Positions 33,602-41,377 of a DNA stretch of 64,000 nucleotides are shown here, in pieces. Location: assembly GCA_035555315.1 (NCBI GenBank), contig DATMGU010000136.1, positions 1-64,000 on the forward strand. Reading direction: 5' to 3'. The translations under genes and the position numbers were made by a program. Below the pieces are notes generated by a model, which made no database searches, was not told the origin of the DNA, and worked only from the letters and a program-made list of their open reading frames with translations. The first letter of the stretch is position 1. Every line of letters starts with the position of its first letter. The stretch comes from DATMGU01 sp035555315 (lineage in GTDB: Bacteria > Pseudomonadota > Alphaproteobacteria > ATCC43930 > CGMCC-115725).

Positions 33602-34561
33602 ATGTCACATCCCCCCGACGTCAGCATCGTGGTCGCCACCTATGACCGATTGGGTTCGCTCGAGCGGACCCTAAGATCCTGCCTCACTCAGACCAATCGG
33701 TTGGAGTTGAGCATCGAACTGGTGGTCGTCGACAATCACCCGACGGTCAGCGCCCGCCCCATCGTCGATAAGCTCTCCGCCGAATTCGGCGCGCAAATCG
33801 CTTATGTGCACGAACCCCGGCGCAACATGTCGATCGTGCGCAATACCGGGATCCAGGCTGCCACGGGCGTCTTCGTCGCCTTCATCGATGATGATGAGTG
33901 GGGCGAACCCGACTGGCTCGACGAGTTGGTCGGCACGCTGCGGCGGACCGGGGCCGATATCGCCGTGGGACCACGCCTAGCGATCTTCGCCGCCGGCCAT
34001 CCCCCTGCCTATGATCCGACCGGCCGGTCCTTCGTGCGCGATTTGGAACTGGCGCCGGATGCCACCATCCGGTTGCTGAACCGGCGCGGCAAGCCGTGCT
34101 TCGGCCTCGGCACCGGCAATTCGATTTTCCGCAAGGCGACCTGTTTTGCCGAGGCCGAGCCGTTCAGCCTGATCTTTGGCCTGGCGGGGGGCGAAGACGC
34201 GGAATTGTTCGCACGCCTCTATGCCGAGGGATGCAAGCTCGCCTGGGCCGCTCAGGCCCGGGTGACCGAGATCGTGCCGGTCCATCGCACCGAAATCGGC
34301 TACCGGATGACCCGCACCAAACGCGAGGCCCAACATTACGCCACGATCCACTTGGAACACACCGATTCGCCCCGGTTGGTATTTTGGACCCTTGCCGCCA
34401 AAGGTGTCATCCAACTCGTTGCGGGATCGATATTATCGGTGCTAACCCTGGAATTTCTTTCACGAGCCCGCATCCGAGGCCGGATGCTCATCGTAAACGG
34501 TCTGGGAAAGCTGACCTGGCGCCGCCCCGTCGGCTATATTGAAGAGCCTAGTGTCTTGTGA
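33602..34561 (+). CDS. Glycosyltransferase family 2 protein
   Basis: The 319-aa product is the tandem paralogue of the preceding gene. VSIVVATYDRLGSLERTLRSCL, VAFIDDDEWGEPDWL and GLGTGNSIFRKATCF align closely, indicating a local duplication and divergence. The C-terminal hydrophobic helix (LAAKGVIQLVAGSILSVLTL) suggests peripheral membrane attachment. It ends the block sugar transferase-GT2-GT2; an A/T-rich 227-base gap follows. Confidence 0.88.
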   Translation: MSHPPDVSIVVATYDRLGSLERTLRSCLTQTNRLELSIELVVVDNHPTVSARPIVDKLSAEFGAQIAYVHEPRRNMSIVRNTGIQAATGVFVAFIDDDEWGEPDWLDELVGTLRRTGADIAVGPRLAIFAAGHPPAYDPTGRSFVRDLELAPDATIRLLNRRGKPCFGLGTGNSIFRKATCFAEAEPFSLIFGLAGGEDAELFARLYAEGCKLAWAAQARVTEIVPVHRTEIGYRMTRTKREAQHYATIHLEHTDSPRLVFWTLAAKGVIQLVAGSILSVLTLEFLSRARIRGRMLIVNGLGKLTWRRPVGYIEEPSVL

Positions 34562-34788
34562 AACTGAGTATATCTTAACGGAAATTTTGCATTTTCGGTT
34601 GAAGATCGCCATACGGCCTCCAACATCCCGAGAAGTAAAGTCTTCAAGATTTGTCACAAATTTTCGAACTCACGTTTTCTTTTTATCCTTTTGAATAAAG
34701 CCGACCCAATAGAGAATGATTAACCACAGGAAAAGGCGAGGAAACGTCGACTGACGTTTGGCTGAATTGTTTTTTATGAGGGTGTAGA
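34562..34788. promoter_or_regulatory. A/T-rich leader of the heptose operon
   Basis: This gap is clearly A/T-richer than its surroundings. It holds a dyad ATTTG-TCA-CAAAT (34649-34661) that looks like an operator and a 7-bp stem AAACGTC-GACT-GACGTTT (34742-34759) followed 9 bases later by a run of T. The second could be an attenuator-like hairpin in the leader. The ribosome binding site GAGGGTG precedes the ATG at 34789. Confidence 0.45.
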
Positions 34789-35070
34789 ATGTTTGCAGTA
34801 CATGAGCGGGAAGCGTCGACAAAACGGCCTCCGGAAGGGCTCAAGCTGTTCGCGGATGGCACCAACCTCATCGATTTCGGGACTCCTTACGCAAGCGGAA
34901 TGGTCGATGGTTTCACAACCAACCCGACGCTGCTGTACAAGGCCGACATCACCGCGACACCGGACATCCTGAAAAAGCAGGAAATGGCCGGACGGGATCT
35001 GACCCGGGTTTCGGTGGACACGGTCACCATGTTCCGCCGCGACGCCGTCGCCGCCGGATTCACCCGCTAA
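34789..35070 (+). pseudogene. Internally deleted transaldolase-family gene, 93 aa
   Basis: The N-terminal half LKLFADGTNLIDF...MVDGFTTNPTLLYKA (residues about 18-52) matches the start of transaldolase-family proteins. The rest, ATPDILKKQEMAGRDLTRVS and VDTVTMFRRDAVAAGF, matches their C-terminal end. Full-length relatives are roughly 215-230 residues, so about 130-150 central residues, including the Schiff-base lysine strand, are missing while the frame is kept. It has a good ribosome binding site and ends one base before the hddC ATG. It cannot be an active transaldolase, but its expression may help translation of the operon. Confidence 0.72.
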
Positions 35071-35071
35071 C

Positions 35072-35890
35072 ATGGCCGCGATCGACAGCACCTTGCCGCG
35101 GACGCTCGGTTGCGATCACACGGGTCGCGCCGCCCCGATCGCGATGTTGCCGGCCTTGGTCCTCGCAGCCGGGTTGGGTACGCGCATCCGGGCGATCTCC
35201 GGCGGTTTGCCGAAACCGATGGTGCCGTTCCGCGGCACGCCTATCCTGGTTCATAACCTGAGATGGCTTGCTTCCGGCGGCGTGCGCAAAGTGTGGATCA
35301 ACCTGCACTTCGCACCCGACGCCATCCGTGACGCGATCGGCGACGGCAGCGATTTCGGCCTCTCCGTCGAGTATCTCTACGAGCCGATCCTGCTGGGTAC
35401 GGCCGGGGCATTCGGCACGCTGGGCGCTCATCTGCCGGGGCCGGCACTGGTCGTTTATGGCGATAATTTACTGAAGCTCGACCTCACCGCCTTGCTGGCG
35501 ACCCATCGTGCCGCCCGCGCCGATGCGACGGTGGCGCTGTTCGACCGCGCCCGCCATGCCCATACCGGCATCGCCGGCAGCCGTGTCCAATGCGCCGAGG
35601 ATGGTCGCGTGACCGCCTTCGTCGAGGGCTCGGCATCCGCGTCGGCGGCAGGACCGGAATTGGTCAACACGGGCGTCTACGTGGTGGAAGCGAGGGTGAG
35701 GGACTTGATCCCCGCCGGTCGACTTGTCGATTTCGGTCGCGAGGTCTTCCCGACCATGCTGGAGCGCGGCGATCGCGTTCAAGGCCATGTGATCGAAGAG
35801 GCCGGCTTTTGCCTCGGCCTCGACACACCTGAAAGCCACGTTGCCGGCAATGCTTTGCTGGACGCAAACCGGATTCGCCTCGCATCATGA
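35072..35890 (+). CDS. hddC: Nucleotidyltransferase, probable heptose-1-phosphate guanylyltransferase
   Basis: The 272-aa product is a sugar nucleotidyltransferase: LVLAAGLGTRIRAISGGLPKPM is the nucleotide-binding loop, and LVVYGDNLLKLDL and GPELVNTGVYVV are further family motifs. In company with GmhA-, GmhB- and HddA-like genes, the HddC role (GTP plus D-glycero-alpha-D-manno-heptose 1-phosphate to GDP-heptose) is the best fit, although sequence alone would allow another NDP-sugar. The ATG at 35144, just before the nucleotide-binding loop, is an alternative start. The 3' end overlaps gmhB by 4 bases. Confidence 0.78.
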   Translation: MAAIDSTLPRTLGCDHTGRAAPIAMLPALVLAAGLGTRIRAISGGLPKPMVPFRGTPILVHNLRWLASGGVRKVWINLHFAPDAIRDAIGDGSDFGLSVEYLYEPILLGTAGAFGTLGAHLPGPALVVYGDNLLKLDLTALLATHRAARADATVALFDRARHAHTGIAGSRVQCAEDGRVTAFVEGSASASAAGPELVNTGVYVVEARVRDLIPAGRLVDFGREVFPTMLERGDRVQGHVIEEAGFCLGLDTPESHVAGNALLDANRIRLAS

Positions 35891-36447
35891 CCCGTAAGAC
35901 CGTTACCCCATCAAACCGCGCGGTATTCCTCGACAGGGACGGCGTGATCAACGCGATCGTGGAACGCGACGGCAAGCCGGCATCGCCACGGTCGCTCGCC
36001 GAATTCCAGATCGACCCCGAGGCGCGGACCGTGCTCCAAGCCCTGAAGGCGGAGGGTTTCCACCTGTTCGTCGTCACCAATCAACCGGATATCCGGCGCG
36101 GCCTGATGGACGAGGCGGTGTTGCAGTCGATGTCCGATCTCTTGATGGAGACGCTGCCGATCGACGAGGTCAGCGCTTGTCTCCACGACGATCGGGACGC
36201 CTGCGCCTGCCGCAAGCCCAAGCCGGGCATGCTGCTTGACCTGGCGGAGCGCTGGGCCATCGATCTCGATCGGTCGTTCCTGGTCGGCGATCAGGATCGC
36301 GATGTATTGTGCGGCCTGCGTGCAGGATGTACCACCGTGCTGCTCGATCGTTCCTACAACACCGGTGCCAACGCGCACCACGTCGTGCCCAGCCTGGCCG
36401 CTGCCGCGGCGCTTGTCCTGGAACGAGCCGAGTTGGAAAACGCCTGA
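35887..36447 (+). CDS. gmhB: D-glycero-D-manno-heptose 1,7-bisphosphate 7-phosphatase
   Basis: The 186-aa product is a HAD-IIIA phosphatase. The nucleophile and acid/base are Asp16 and Asp18 in FLDRDGVIN. FVVTNQPDIRRG is the second motif. CLH...CACRKPKPGM (Cys98, His100, Cys106 and Cys108) forms the structural zinc site of GmhB. FLVGDQDRDVLCG ends the active site. It removes the 7-phosphate before nucleotidyl transfer. It overlaps hddC by 4 bases. Confidence 0.9.
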   Translation: MTRKTVTPSNRAVFLDRDGVINAIVERDGKPASPRSLAEFQIDPEARTVLQALKAEGFHLFVVTNQPDIRRGLMDEAVLQSMSDLLMETLPIDEVSACLHDDRDACACRKPKPGMLLDLAERWAIDLDRSFLVGDQDRDVLCGLRAGCTTVLLDRSYNTGANAHHVVPSLAAAAALVLERAELENA

Positions 36448-36490
36448 GCCCCCGAATACCGACCCAAATCCCTCCTGGAGGAACCGCCTG

Positions 36491-37096
36491 ATGTTCGCCG
36501 CCCATTTTCTGAATTCTGTCAAACGCGCGATCGATCTGCTGGACCAAACCGCGATCGACGGCATCGCCAATGCGCTCGCCGAGGTACGCGCCCGCGGTGG
36601 ACGGCTGTTCATCCTGGGCGTCGGCGGCGGTGCCGGCCACGCCAGCCACGCGGTCAACGACTTCCGCAAGATCTGCGGCTTCGAGGCCTATTGCCCGACC
36701 GACAACGTCTCCGAACTGACCGCGCGGATCAACGACGAAGGCTGGGACGGCTGCTACGCGCGCTTTCTCGAAGGCAGCCGATTGCGTAAGGAAGATGGCT
36801 TGCTGGTGTTTTCGGTCGGCGGCGGCAGCGTCGAGCCGCCGGTCAGCAACAATATCGTCCAGGCGTTGCATGCGGCCCGCAAGGTCGGTGCCGTCATCAC
36901 CGGCGTGGTCGGCCGCTCGGGCGGCTTCACCGCCGAGGTCGCGACCGCCTGCGTCGTCGTGCCGACTGTCGATGACGCGCTGATCACCCCGATCGTCGAG
37001 GGCATGCAAGCCGTGGTTTGGCATCTGCTGGTCGCCCACCCCGCCTTGGCCATGAATCAGGGCCGCTGGGAACAACTCGGCGCGGCCGCTCGCTGA
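36491..37096 (+). CDS. gmhA: SIS-domain protein, probable sedoheptulose 7-phosphate isomerase
   Basis: The 201-aa product is a SIS-fold sugar isomerase of the GmhA type: IANALAEVRARGGRLFILGV, GGGAGHASHAVNDFRK and VFSVGGGSVEPPVSNNIVQAL form the phosphosugar-binding loops. GmhA converts sedoheptulose 7-phosphate to D-glycero-D-manno-heptose 7-phosphate, the entry step of the pathway. The name follows from the operon; the protein is more diverged than E. coli GmhA. GGAGGA lies just before the ATG at 36491. Confidence 0.8.
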   Translation: MFAAHFLNSVKRAIDLLDQTAIDGIANALAEVRARGGRLFILGVGGGAGHASHAVNDFRKICGFEAYCPTDNVSELTARINDEGWDGCYARFLEGSRLRKEDGLLVFSVGGGSVEPPVSNNIVQALHAARKVGAVITGVVGRSGGFTAEVATACVVVPTVDDALITPIVEGMQAVVWHLLVAHPALAMNQGRWEQLGAAAR

Positions 37097-37143
37097 AGCG
37101 CGCCGCCAGAGAAACCTAGACTAGAAGAACCTGGAGAACCTTG

Positions 37144-38157
37144 ATGATCTCGACCCGGACCCCGCTCCGCGTCACGCTTGGCGGTGGTGGCTCCGATCTC
37201 TCGAGCTATTATAAGCATCGCGGCGGCTTCATTTTCGCCATGGCGCTGGACAAGTACATTCATGTGAATTGCCACCGGCCGGCCTTCGACCGGCGGGTCG
37301 TGATCAGCGGCAGCGAGGTCGCCGAGCGGGCCGAATTGGTGCGGCACGAATTGGTACGCGGCGCGCTGCTGCATCACGATATCCATGACCAATTCGAGCT
37401 GACCTCGATCGCCGATGTCGCGGGCGGCACGGGTCTCGGCAGTTCGAGCTGTTTTCTCGTCGGATTGCTGAACGCGCTGCACGCTCTGAAGGGTCAGCCA
37501 GTCACCGCGGCCGAGCTTGCCGAGGAAGCCTGCGCGATCGAGATTCACTCTCTCGCCAAGGGCATCGGCAAGCAGGACCAGTACATGGCGGCGTTCGGCG
37601 GCCTCACGATCCTCGAAATCGCCAAGGACGGTACCGTCGAGACCAGCCGTGTCGACCTGGATCCGGAGATCGAGGCGGCGTTCCTGCGGCACACGCATAT
37701 CTACTACACCGGCCTGCGTCGCGACGCGGCGGTTATCCTCAGCGAGCAGAACACCGCGATGGAGGCGACGTCCGGCAATCATCACGACCGGGTTCTGGAG
37801 AATTTGGACTTCATCAAGGATCTCGGCCGCCGCATTCTGACGGCCTGGCGCCAGGGCGATCTGGGCGGTTGGGGCGCCATGCTCGACGAGCACTGGCAAC
37901 GCAAGAAGCAGCTTTCGTCACGGATCAGCTGGCCACAGATCGACGAGTTATACGATACTGTTCGCGCGAAATTCCGCGTGGCCGGCGGCAAGGTGATCGG
38001 TGCCGGCGGCGGCGGTTTTCTGATGCTGTTCTGCCCGCACGATGGCGCGGCGCTGGAAGAATACATGGTCTCCCACGGCATGCCGCGGCTGAATTACCGC
38101 ATCGATCGCGAGGGTACGCGCTTGTTCGATTATCCCAAGCTGGGCAGCACTCGCTGA
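37144..38157 (+). CDS. hddA: D-glycero-D-manno-heptose 7-phosphate kinase
   Basis: The 337-aa product is a GHMP kinase. RTPLRVTLGGGGSDLSSYY opens the sugar-binding face and GGTGLGSSSCFLVGLLNAL (about residues 94-112) is the ATP-binding loop. KGIGKQDQYMAAFGGL and KVIGAGGGGFLMLFCPH complete the family pattern. HddA phosphorylates C1 of heptose 7-phosphate in the GDP-heptose branch. The ATG at 37144 is used; a TTG at 37141 is also in frame. One base of the stop is shared with the PAP2 start. Confidence 0.92.
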   Translation: MISTRTPLRVTLGGGGSDLSSYYKHRGGFIFAMALDKYIHVNCHRPAFDRRVVISGSEVAERAELVRHELVRGALLHHDIHDQFELTSIADVAGGTGLGSSSCFLVGLLNALHALKGQPVTAAELAEEACAIEIHSLAKGIGKQDQYMAAFGGLTILEIAKDGTVETSRVDLDPEIEAAFLRHTHIYYTGLRRDAAVILSEQNTAMEATSGNHHDRVLENLDFIKDLGRRILTAWRQGDLGGWGAMLDEHWQRKKQLSSRISWPQIDELYDTVRAKFRVAGGKVIGAGGGGFLMLFCPHDGAALEEYMVSHGMPRLNYRIDREGTRLFDYPKLGSTR

Positions 38158-38729
38158 TGGTTTCCCAAGCGCTCATGATCGACATCACCGATCTCGGCAA
38201 TCCGATGATCGTCGGCGCGGCCGCCTTGGTCACCACCATCTGGCTGTGGGTCTCCCGCCAGCGGGATATGGCGCAGGTTTTCGCGGTGGCGGCGATCGCG
38301 ACGGCGGTCGCGACCACCACGCTGAAACTGGTCTCGATCACACTGGGCGGTGAACTGTACGACACCATTTTCTACATGTCGACCGGCGCCCCCAGCGGGC
38401 ATACGGCCCTGAGCGCCGCGATCTATGGCGGCATCGCCATGCTGTTCGCGGTGGGCTCGCGCGGCGCGCTGCGAATCGGCGCCCCGCTCCTGTTACTGAC
38501 GGCGATCATCGGGGTTGGCTTCACCCGGGTCGCGCTGGGCAGCCACACGCCGGCCGACGTCGTCGCCGGCTTCCTGGTCGGCGGCAGCTTCGCGGCGGTC
38601 GTGGGCTTCGTCGCCGCCCGCCGCCAACGCGAATGGCCGCCGCTCATGCCGTTGCTGGCCAGCGTCCTCGCCGTCGGCCTGCTGCTTCACCTGTCCGGCC
38701 TGCGCTTCCAAAGCCCCGGCCTGCTCTAA
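38157..38729 (+). CDS. PAP2 superfamily phosphatase
   Basis: The 190-aa membrane protein has about five helices and the PAP2 motifs: APSGHTALSAAIYGG (motif 2, with its His) and GFTRVALGSHTPADVVAGF (motif 3, with Arg and His). Motif 1 is poorly kept (TLKLVSITLGGEL lacks the RP pair). It may dephosphorylate undecaprenyl diphosphate to recycle the lipid carrier. It is translationally linked to hddA by a TGATG overlap. Confidence 0.82.
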   Translation: MVSQALMIDITDLGNPMIVGAAALVTTIWLWVSRQRDMAQVFAVAAIATAVATTTLKLVSITLGGELYDTIFYMSTGAPSGHTALSAAIYGGIAMLFAVGSRGALRIGAPLLLLTAIIGVGFTRVALGSHTPADVVAGFLVGGSFAAVVGFVAARRQREWPPLMPLLASVLAVGLLLHLSGLRFQSPGLL

Positions 38730-38748
38730 GCTGGTCGGTGCCATCCAG

Positions 38749-39816
38749 ATGACCCCAGCGACGCTATCTGGGCGGCGCCCCCCGGCGACGCGGCTGCGAA
38801 TCCAGTCTCTGACGAGCTTGCGGTTCTTCGCGGCCTTCGCGGTCATGCTGTCGCATATCCGCTTCACGCTGCCGGGCCTCGCCGGGGCGACGGGCTTCGA
38901 CGTGCTGTTCTTCGGCGTCGAGTTCTTCTTCGTCCTGTCCGGCTTCGTCCTCACGCTGCGCTACGCCGGCGGGGTACGGCCGCTCGCCGAATACTACCCG
39001 AGACGGCTGGCGCGGGTTTTCCCCCTGCATATCGCCACCTTCTTGGCATGGTTCCTGGTCTTCGGCGTCAGCTGGGATGCGCCGCTGGTGGCCATGGCGC
39101 CGATCGCCGGCGCCAACCTGTTGCTGATCCATACCTTCATGCCCGGCTGGCACTATACGATGAGCGTCAACCCAGTGAGCTGGAGCCTATCGGCCGAAGC
39201 GTTCTTCTATGTGGTTTTCCCGTTCATCGTGGCGGTGCCGCGGGCCTTGACGACGGCGCTGGCCATCCTGACCTTCACGCTGATCTGGCTGGCCACGGGG
39301 ATGGATATCGGCGATCGGTTCCCGGCGTTCTTCGAGTTGATGCCGCCGATCCGCCTCTTCGAATTTTGCCTCGGCATCCTCGCCGGGCACGGTTTCCTGG
39401 CCCTGCGCCGGCATTGTCTGCCAGTCCGTCTCGGCACGGTCTTCGAACTCGCGGCGATCGGTGCCGTGATCGGCTCCGTCTGGGCTACGCGGATGGTGCC
39501 TGACGAACTCGGCCACCCGCTGGCGGCACCGGCCTTCGCCCTCGCCATCTTGGTCATGGCGCGGGAGGAAGGTTGGCTCTCGCGGGCCATCGCCGGCTCG
39601 CCGCTGCTGGTCCGCCTGGGGGCCGCCAGCTTCAGCCTCTATATGTGGCACCATATGGCGATGACGCTGGTCGGCCGGACCGCGTTCGCGAGCGACTATC
39701 CGGCCCTGACCGCGATCCTGCTGCTGCCCGCGCTCGCCGCTTTGTCGATCCTCTCCTGGCGCTGGATCGAGGAGCCGCTGGCCCGCCTGTTCACGGCACG
39801 CCTTACCACCGTTTGA
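38749..39816 (+). CDS. Acyltransferase 3 family membrane protein
   Basis: The 355-aa product is the second acyltransferase 3 protein of the locus. LTSLRFFAAFAVMLSHIRF carries the conserved His, GVEFFFVLSGFVLTLRYAG is the second family motif and PRRLARVFPLHIATFLAWF the basic loop. About ten membrane helices. It probably adds an acyl group to the polysaccharide. It starts 19 bases after the PAP2 stop and closes the plus-strand heptose operon. Confidence 0.88.
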   Translation: MTPATLSGRRPPATRLRIQSLTSLRFFAAFAVMLSHIRFTLPGLAGATGFDVLFFGVEFFFVLSGFVLTLRYAGGVRPLAEYYPRRLARVFPLHIATFLAWFLVFGVSWDAPLVAMAPIAGANLLLIHTFMPGWHYTMSVNPVSWSLSAEAFFYVVFPFIVAVPRALTTALAILTFTLIWLATGMDIGDRFPAFFELMPPIRLFEFCLGILAGHGFLALRRHCLPVRLGTVFELAAIGAVIGSVWATRMVPDELGHPLAAPAFALAILVMAREEGWLSRAIAGSPLLVRLGAASFSLYMWHHMAMTLVGRTAFASDYPALTAILLLPALAALSILSWRWIEEPLARLFTARLTTV

Positions 39817-39823
39817 GCCGAGA

Positions 39824-41377
39824 TCATGGGGTCGATCGGACCGGTTGAACCGTATCGGCGGCGACCGGCGTATCGACGATGTCCATCCGGTCGGCCGGCG
39901 GCAGTTGCGAGGCGTCCCAGCCGCCGCCCAGCGCCTGGACCAGGGCGACCGACGCAACCAGGCGGTTCTGGCGGACGGTGAGCGCGGTCTGCCGATTGCT
40001 GAGCGTCGTCGCCTGCGCGGTGATCACGCTGCTATAGGGCACCGTCCCCGCCCGGTATTGATTGAGGGTCAGGCGCTCGGCCTCCTGGGCGGATTGCACG
40101 ACGCTGTTTTCGATGCCGGCCTGCTGCTCAAGGACGCGCAGCGTGGACAGTTCGTCCTCGACCTGTTGGAAGCTCGTCAGCACGATCTGCCGATAGCTCG
40201 CCACATCCTGATCATACAGCGCCCGGGCCCCCGCCACCTGGGCGCTGCGCGCACCGCCGTCATAGAGCGTGGCGCTCAAGGATGGCCCCAACGACCAGAG
40301 GCTGTTCGACGCGTGCAGCAATGTGTCGATCGCCGAGCTGGCATAGCCATAGGACGCCGATAGGGTGATGGTCGGATAGAAAGCTGCGATCGCCACGCCG
40401 ATCTGCGCATTGGCCGATGCGGCACGCCGTTCGGCGGCGGCGATATCCGGGCGGCGCTCCAGCAGGGCCGAGGGCAGATCGGTCGGCACCACCGGCACGC
40501 TGCCGGTCAGGGGCGCCGGGATAATCGCGAACTCCGACGGCGCCTTGCCGACCAGGACGGCGATGGCATGTTCCAACTGGGCGCGCAGAACGCCGACATT
40601 GACGGCCTGCGCGCGCGTACTGTCGAGCTGGGTCTGGGCGGTCACCACATCCGCCTGCGCCGCGGTCCCCGCGTTGTATTGGTTGCGCGCGATGTCGCGG
40701 GACCGGGTATAGCCTTCGATGGTCGAGTCCAGCAAACGCTTCAGCTCGTCCTCGGCCCTGAGCTCGAAATAATCCGTTGCCAAGGTGGCCTGCGCCGATA
40801 GACGGGCCGAGGCGAGGTCTGCGGCGCTGGCCTGCGCGCTCGCCACATCGCCCTCGACTGTGCGGCTGATACGGCCCCACAGATCGGGCTCCCAGCTGGC
40901 CCCGGTGGAAACGCTGTAGGACGATGAATATCGCCCCCCGCTGGAGATCGCCGTCGATGTCGTCGAAGAGGTGGATGTCGACGAACTGGAAGACGAGGTA
41001 CTGCGGCTGCTACTGCTGCCCCCGCTATACGACCTCGTATCGGAACCGCTGAGCGATAGGGTGGGGGAAAAGCTGGCGCGCGCCTGCTGCACGACGGCCT
41101 GCGCATTTCGAAACGCCGCCTCGGACTGCTTCAGCGTCTGGTTCGAGATATCGATCTGCCGCACCAGACCGTCGAGCACCGGATCCTGATAGATCGACCA
41201 CCAAGCCCCCCGATCCAAAGCGTCGCGCGGCTGGCTCGGCTTCCAGCCATCCTGTTCCTTGAACGATGCCGGGGTGACGGCCGGCGGGCGTTGATAGTCC
41301 GGGCCGACGGTGCAGGCGCCAAGCAGGGTCAGGACGCCGACGGCGGCGATACGAAAGCTAAGGTACGGGGAACTCAT
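39824..41377 (-). CDS. Outer-membrane efflux channel (NodT/OprM family)
   Basis: The 517-aa lipoprotein has lipobox LLGAC (Cys22) and two OEP repeats typical of TolC/OprM channels, with VGPDYQRPP after the lipid site and RPDIAAAERRAASANAQIG in the second repeat. It is the outer-membrane exit of the adjacent RND pump. A Ser/Thr-rich stretch (residues about 115-155, over 20 serines) interrupts the first repeat at a position that should face the tip of the barrel or a loop; this is not a usual family feature. ATGA overlap with the upstream RND gene. Confidence 0.93.
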   Translation of the reverse strand: MSSPYLSFRIAAVGVLTLLGACTVGPDYQRPPAVTPASFKEQDGWKPSQPRDALDRGAWWSIYQDPVLDGLVRQIDISNQTLKQSEAAFRNAQAVVQQARASFSPTLSLSGSDTRSYSGGSSSSRSTSSSSSSTSTSSTTSTAISSGGRYSSSYSVSTGASWEPDLWGRISRTVEGDVASAQASAADLASARLSAQATLATDYFELRAEDELKRLLDSTIEGYTRSRDIARNQYNAGTAAQADVVTAQTQLDSTRAQAVNVGVLRAQLEHAIAVLVGKAPSEFAIIPAPLTGSVPVVPTDLPSALLERRPDIAAAERRAASANAQIGVAIAAFYPTITLSASYGYASSAIDTLLHASNSLWSLGPSLSATLYDGGARSAQVAGARALYDQDVASYRQIVLTSFQQVEDELSTLRVLEQQAGIENSVVQSAQEAERLTLNQYRAGTVPYSSVITAQATTLSNRQTALTVRQNRLVASVALVQALGGGWDASQLPPADRMDIVDTPVAADTVQPVRSTP

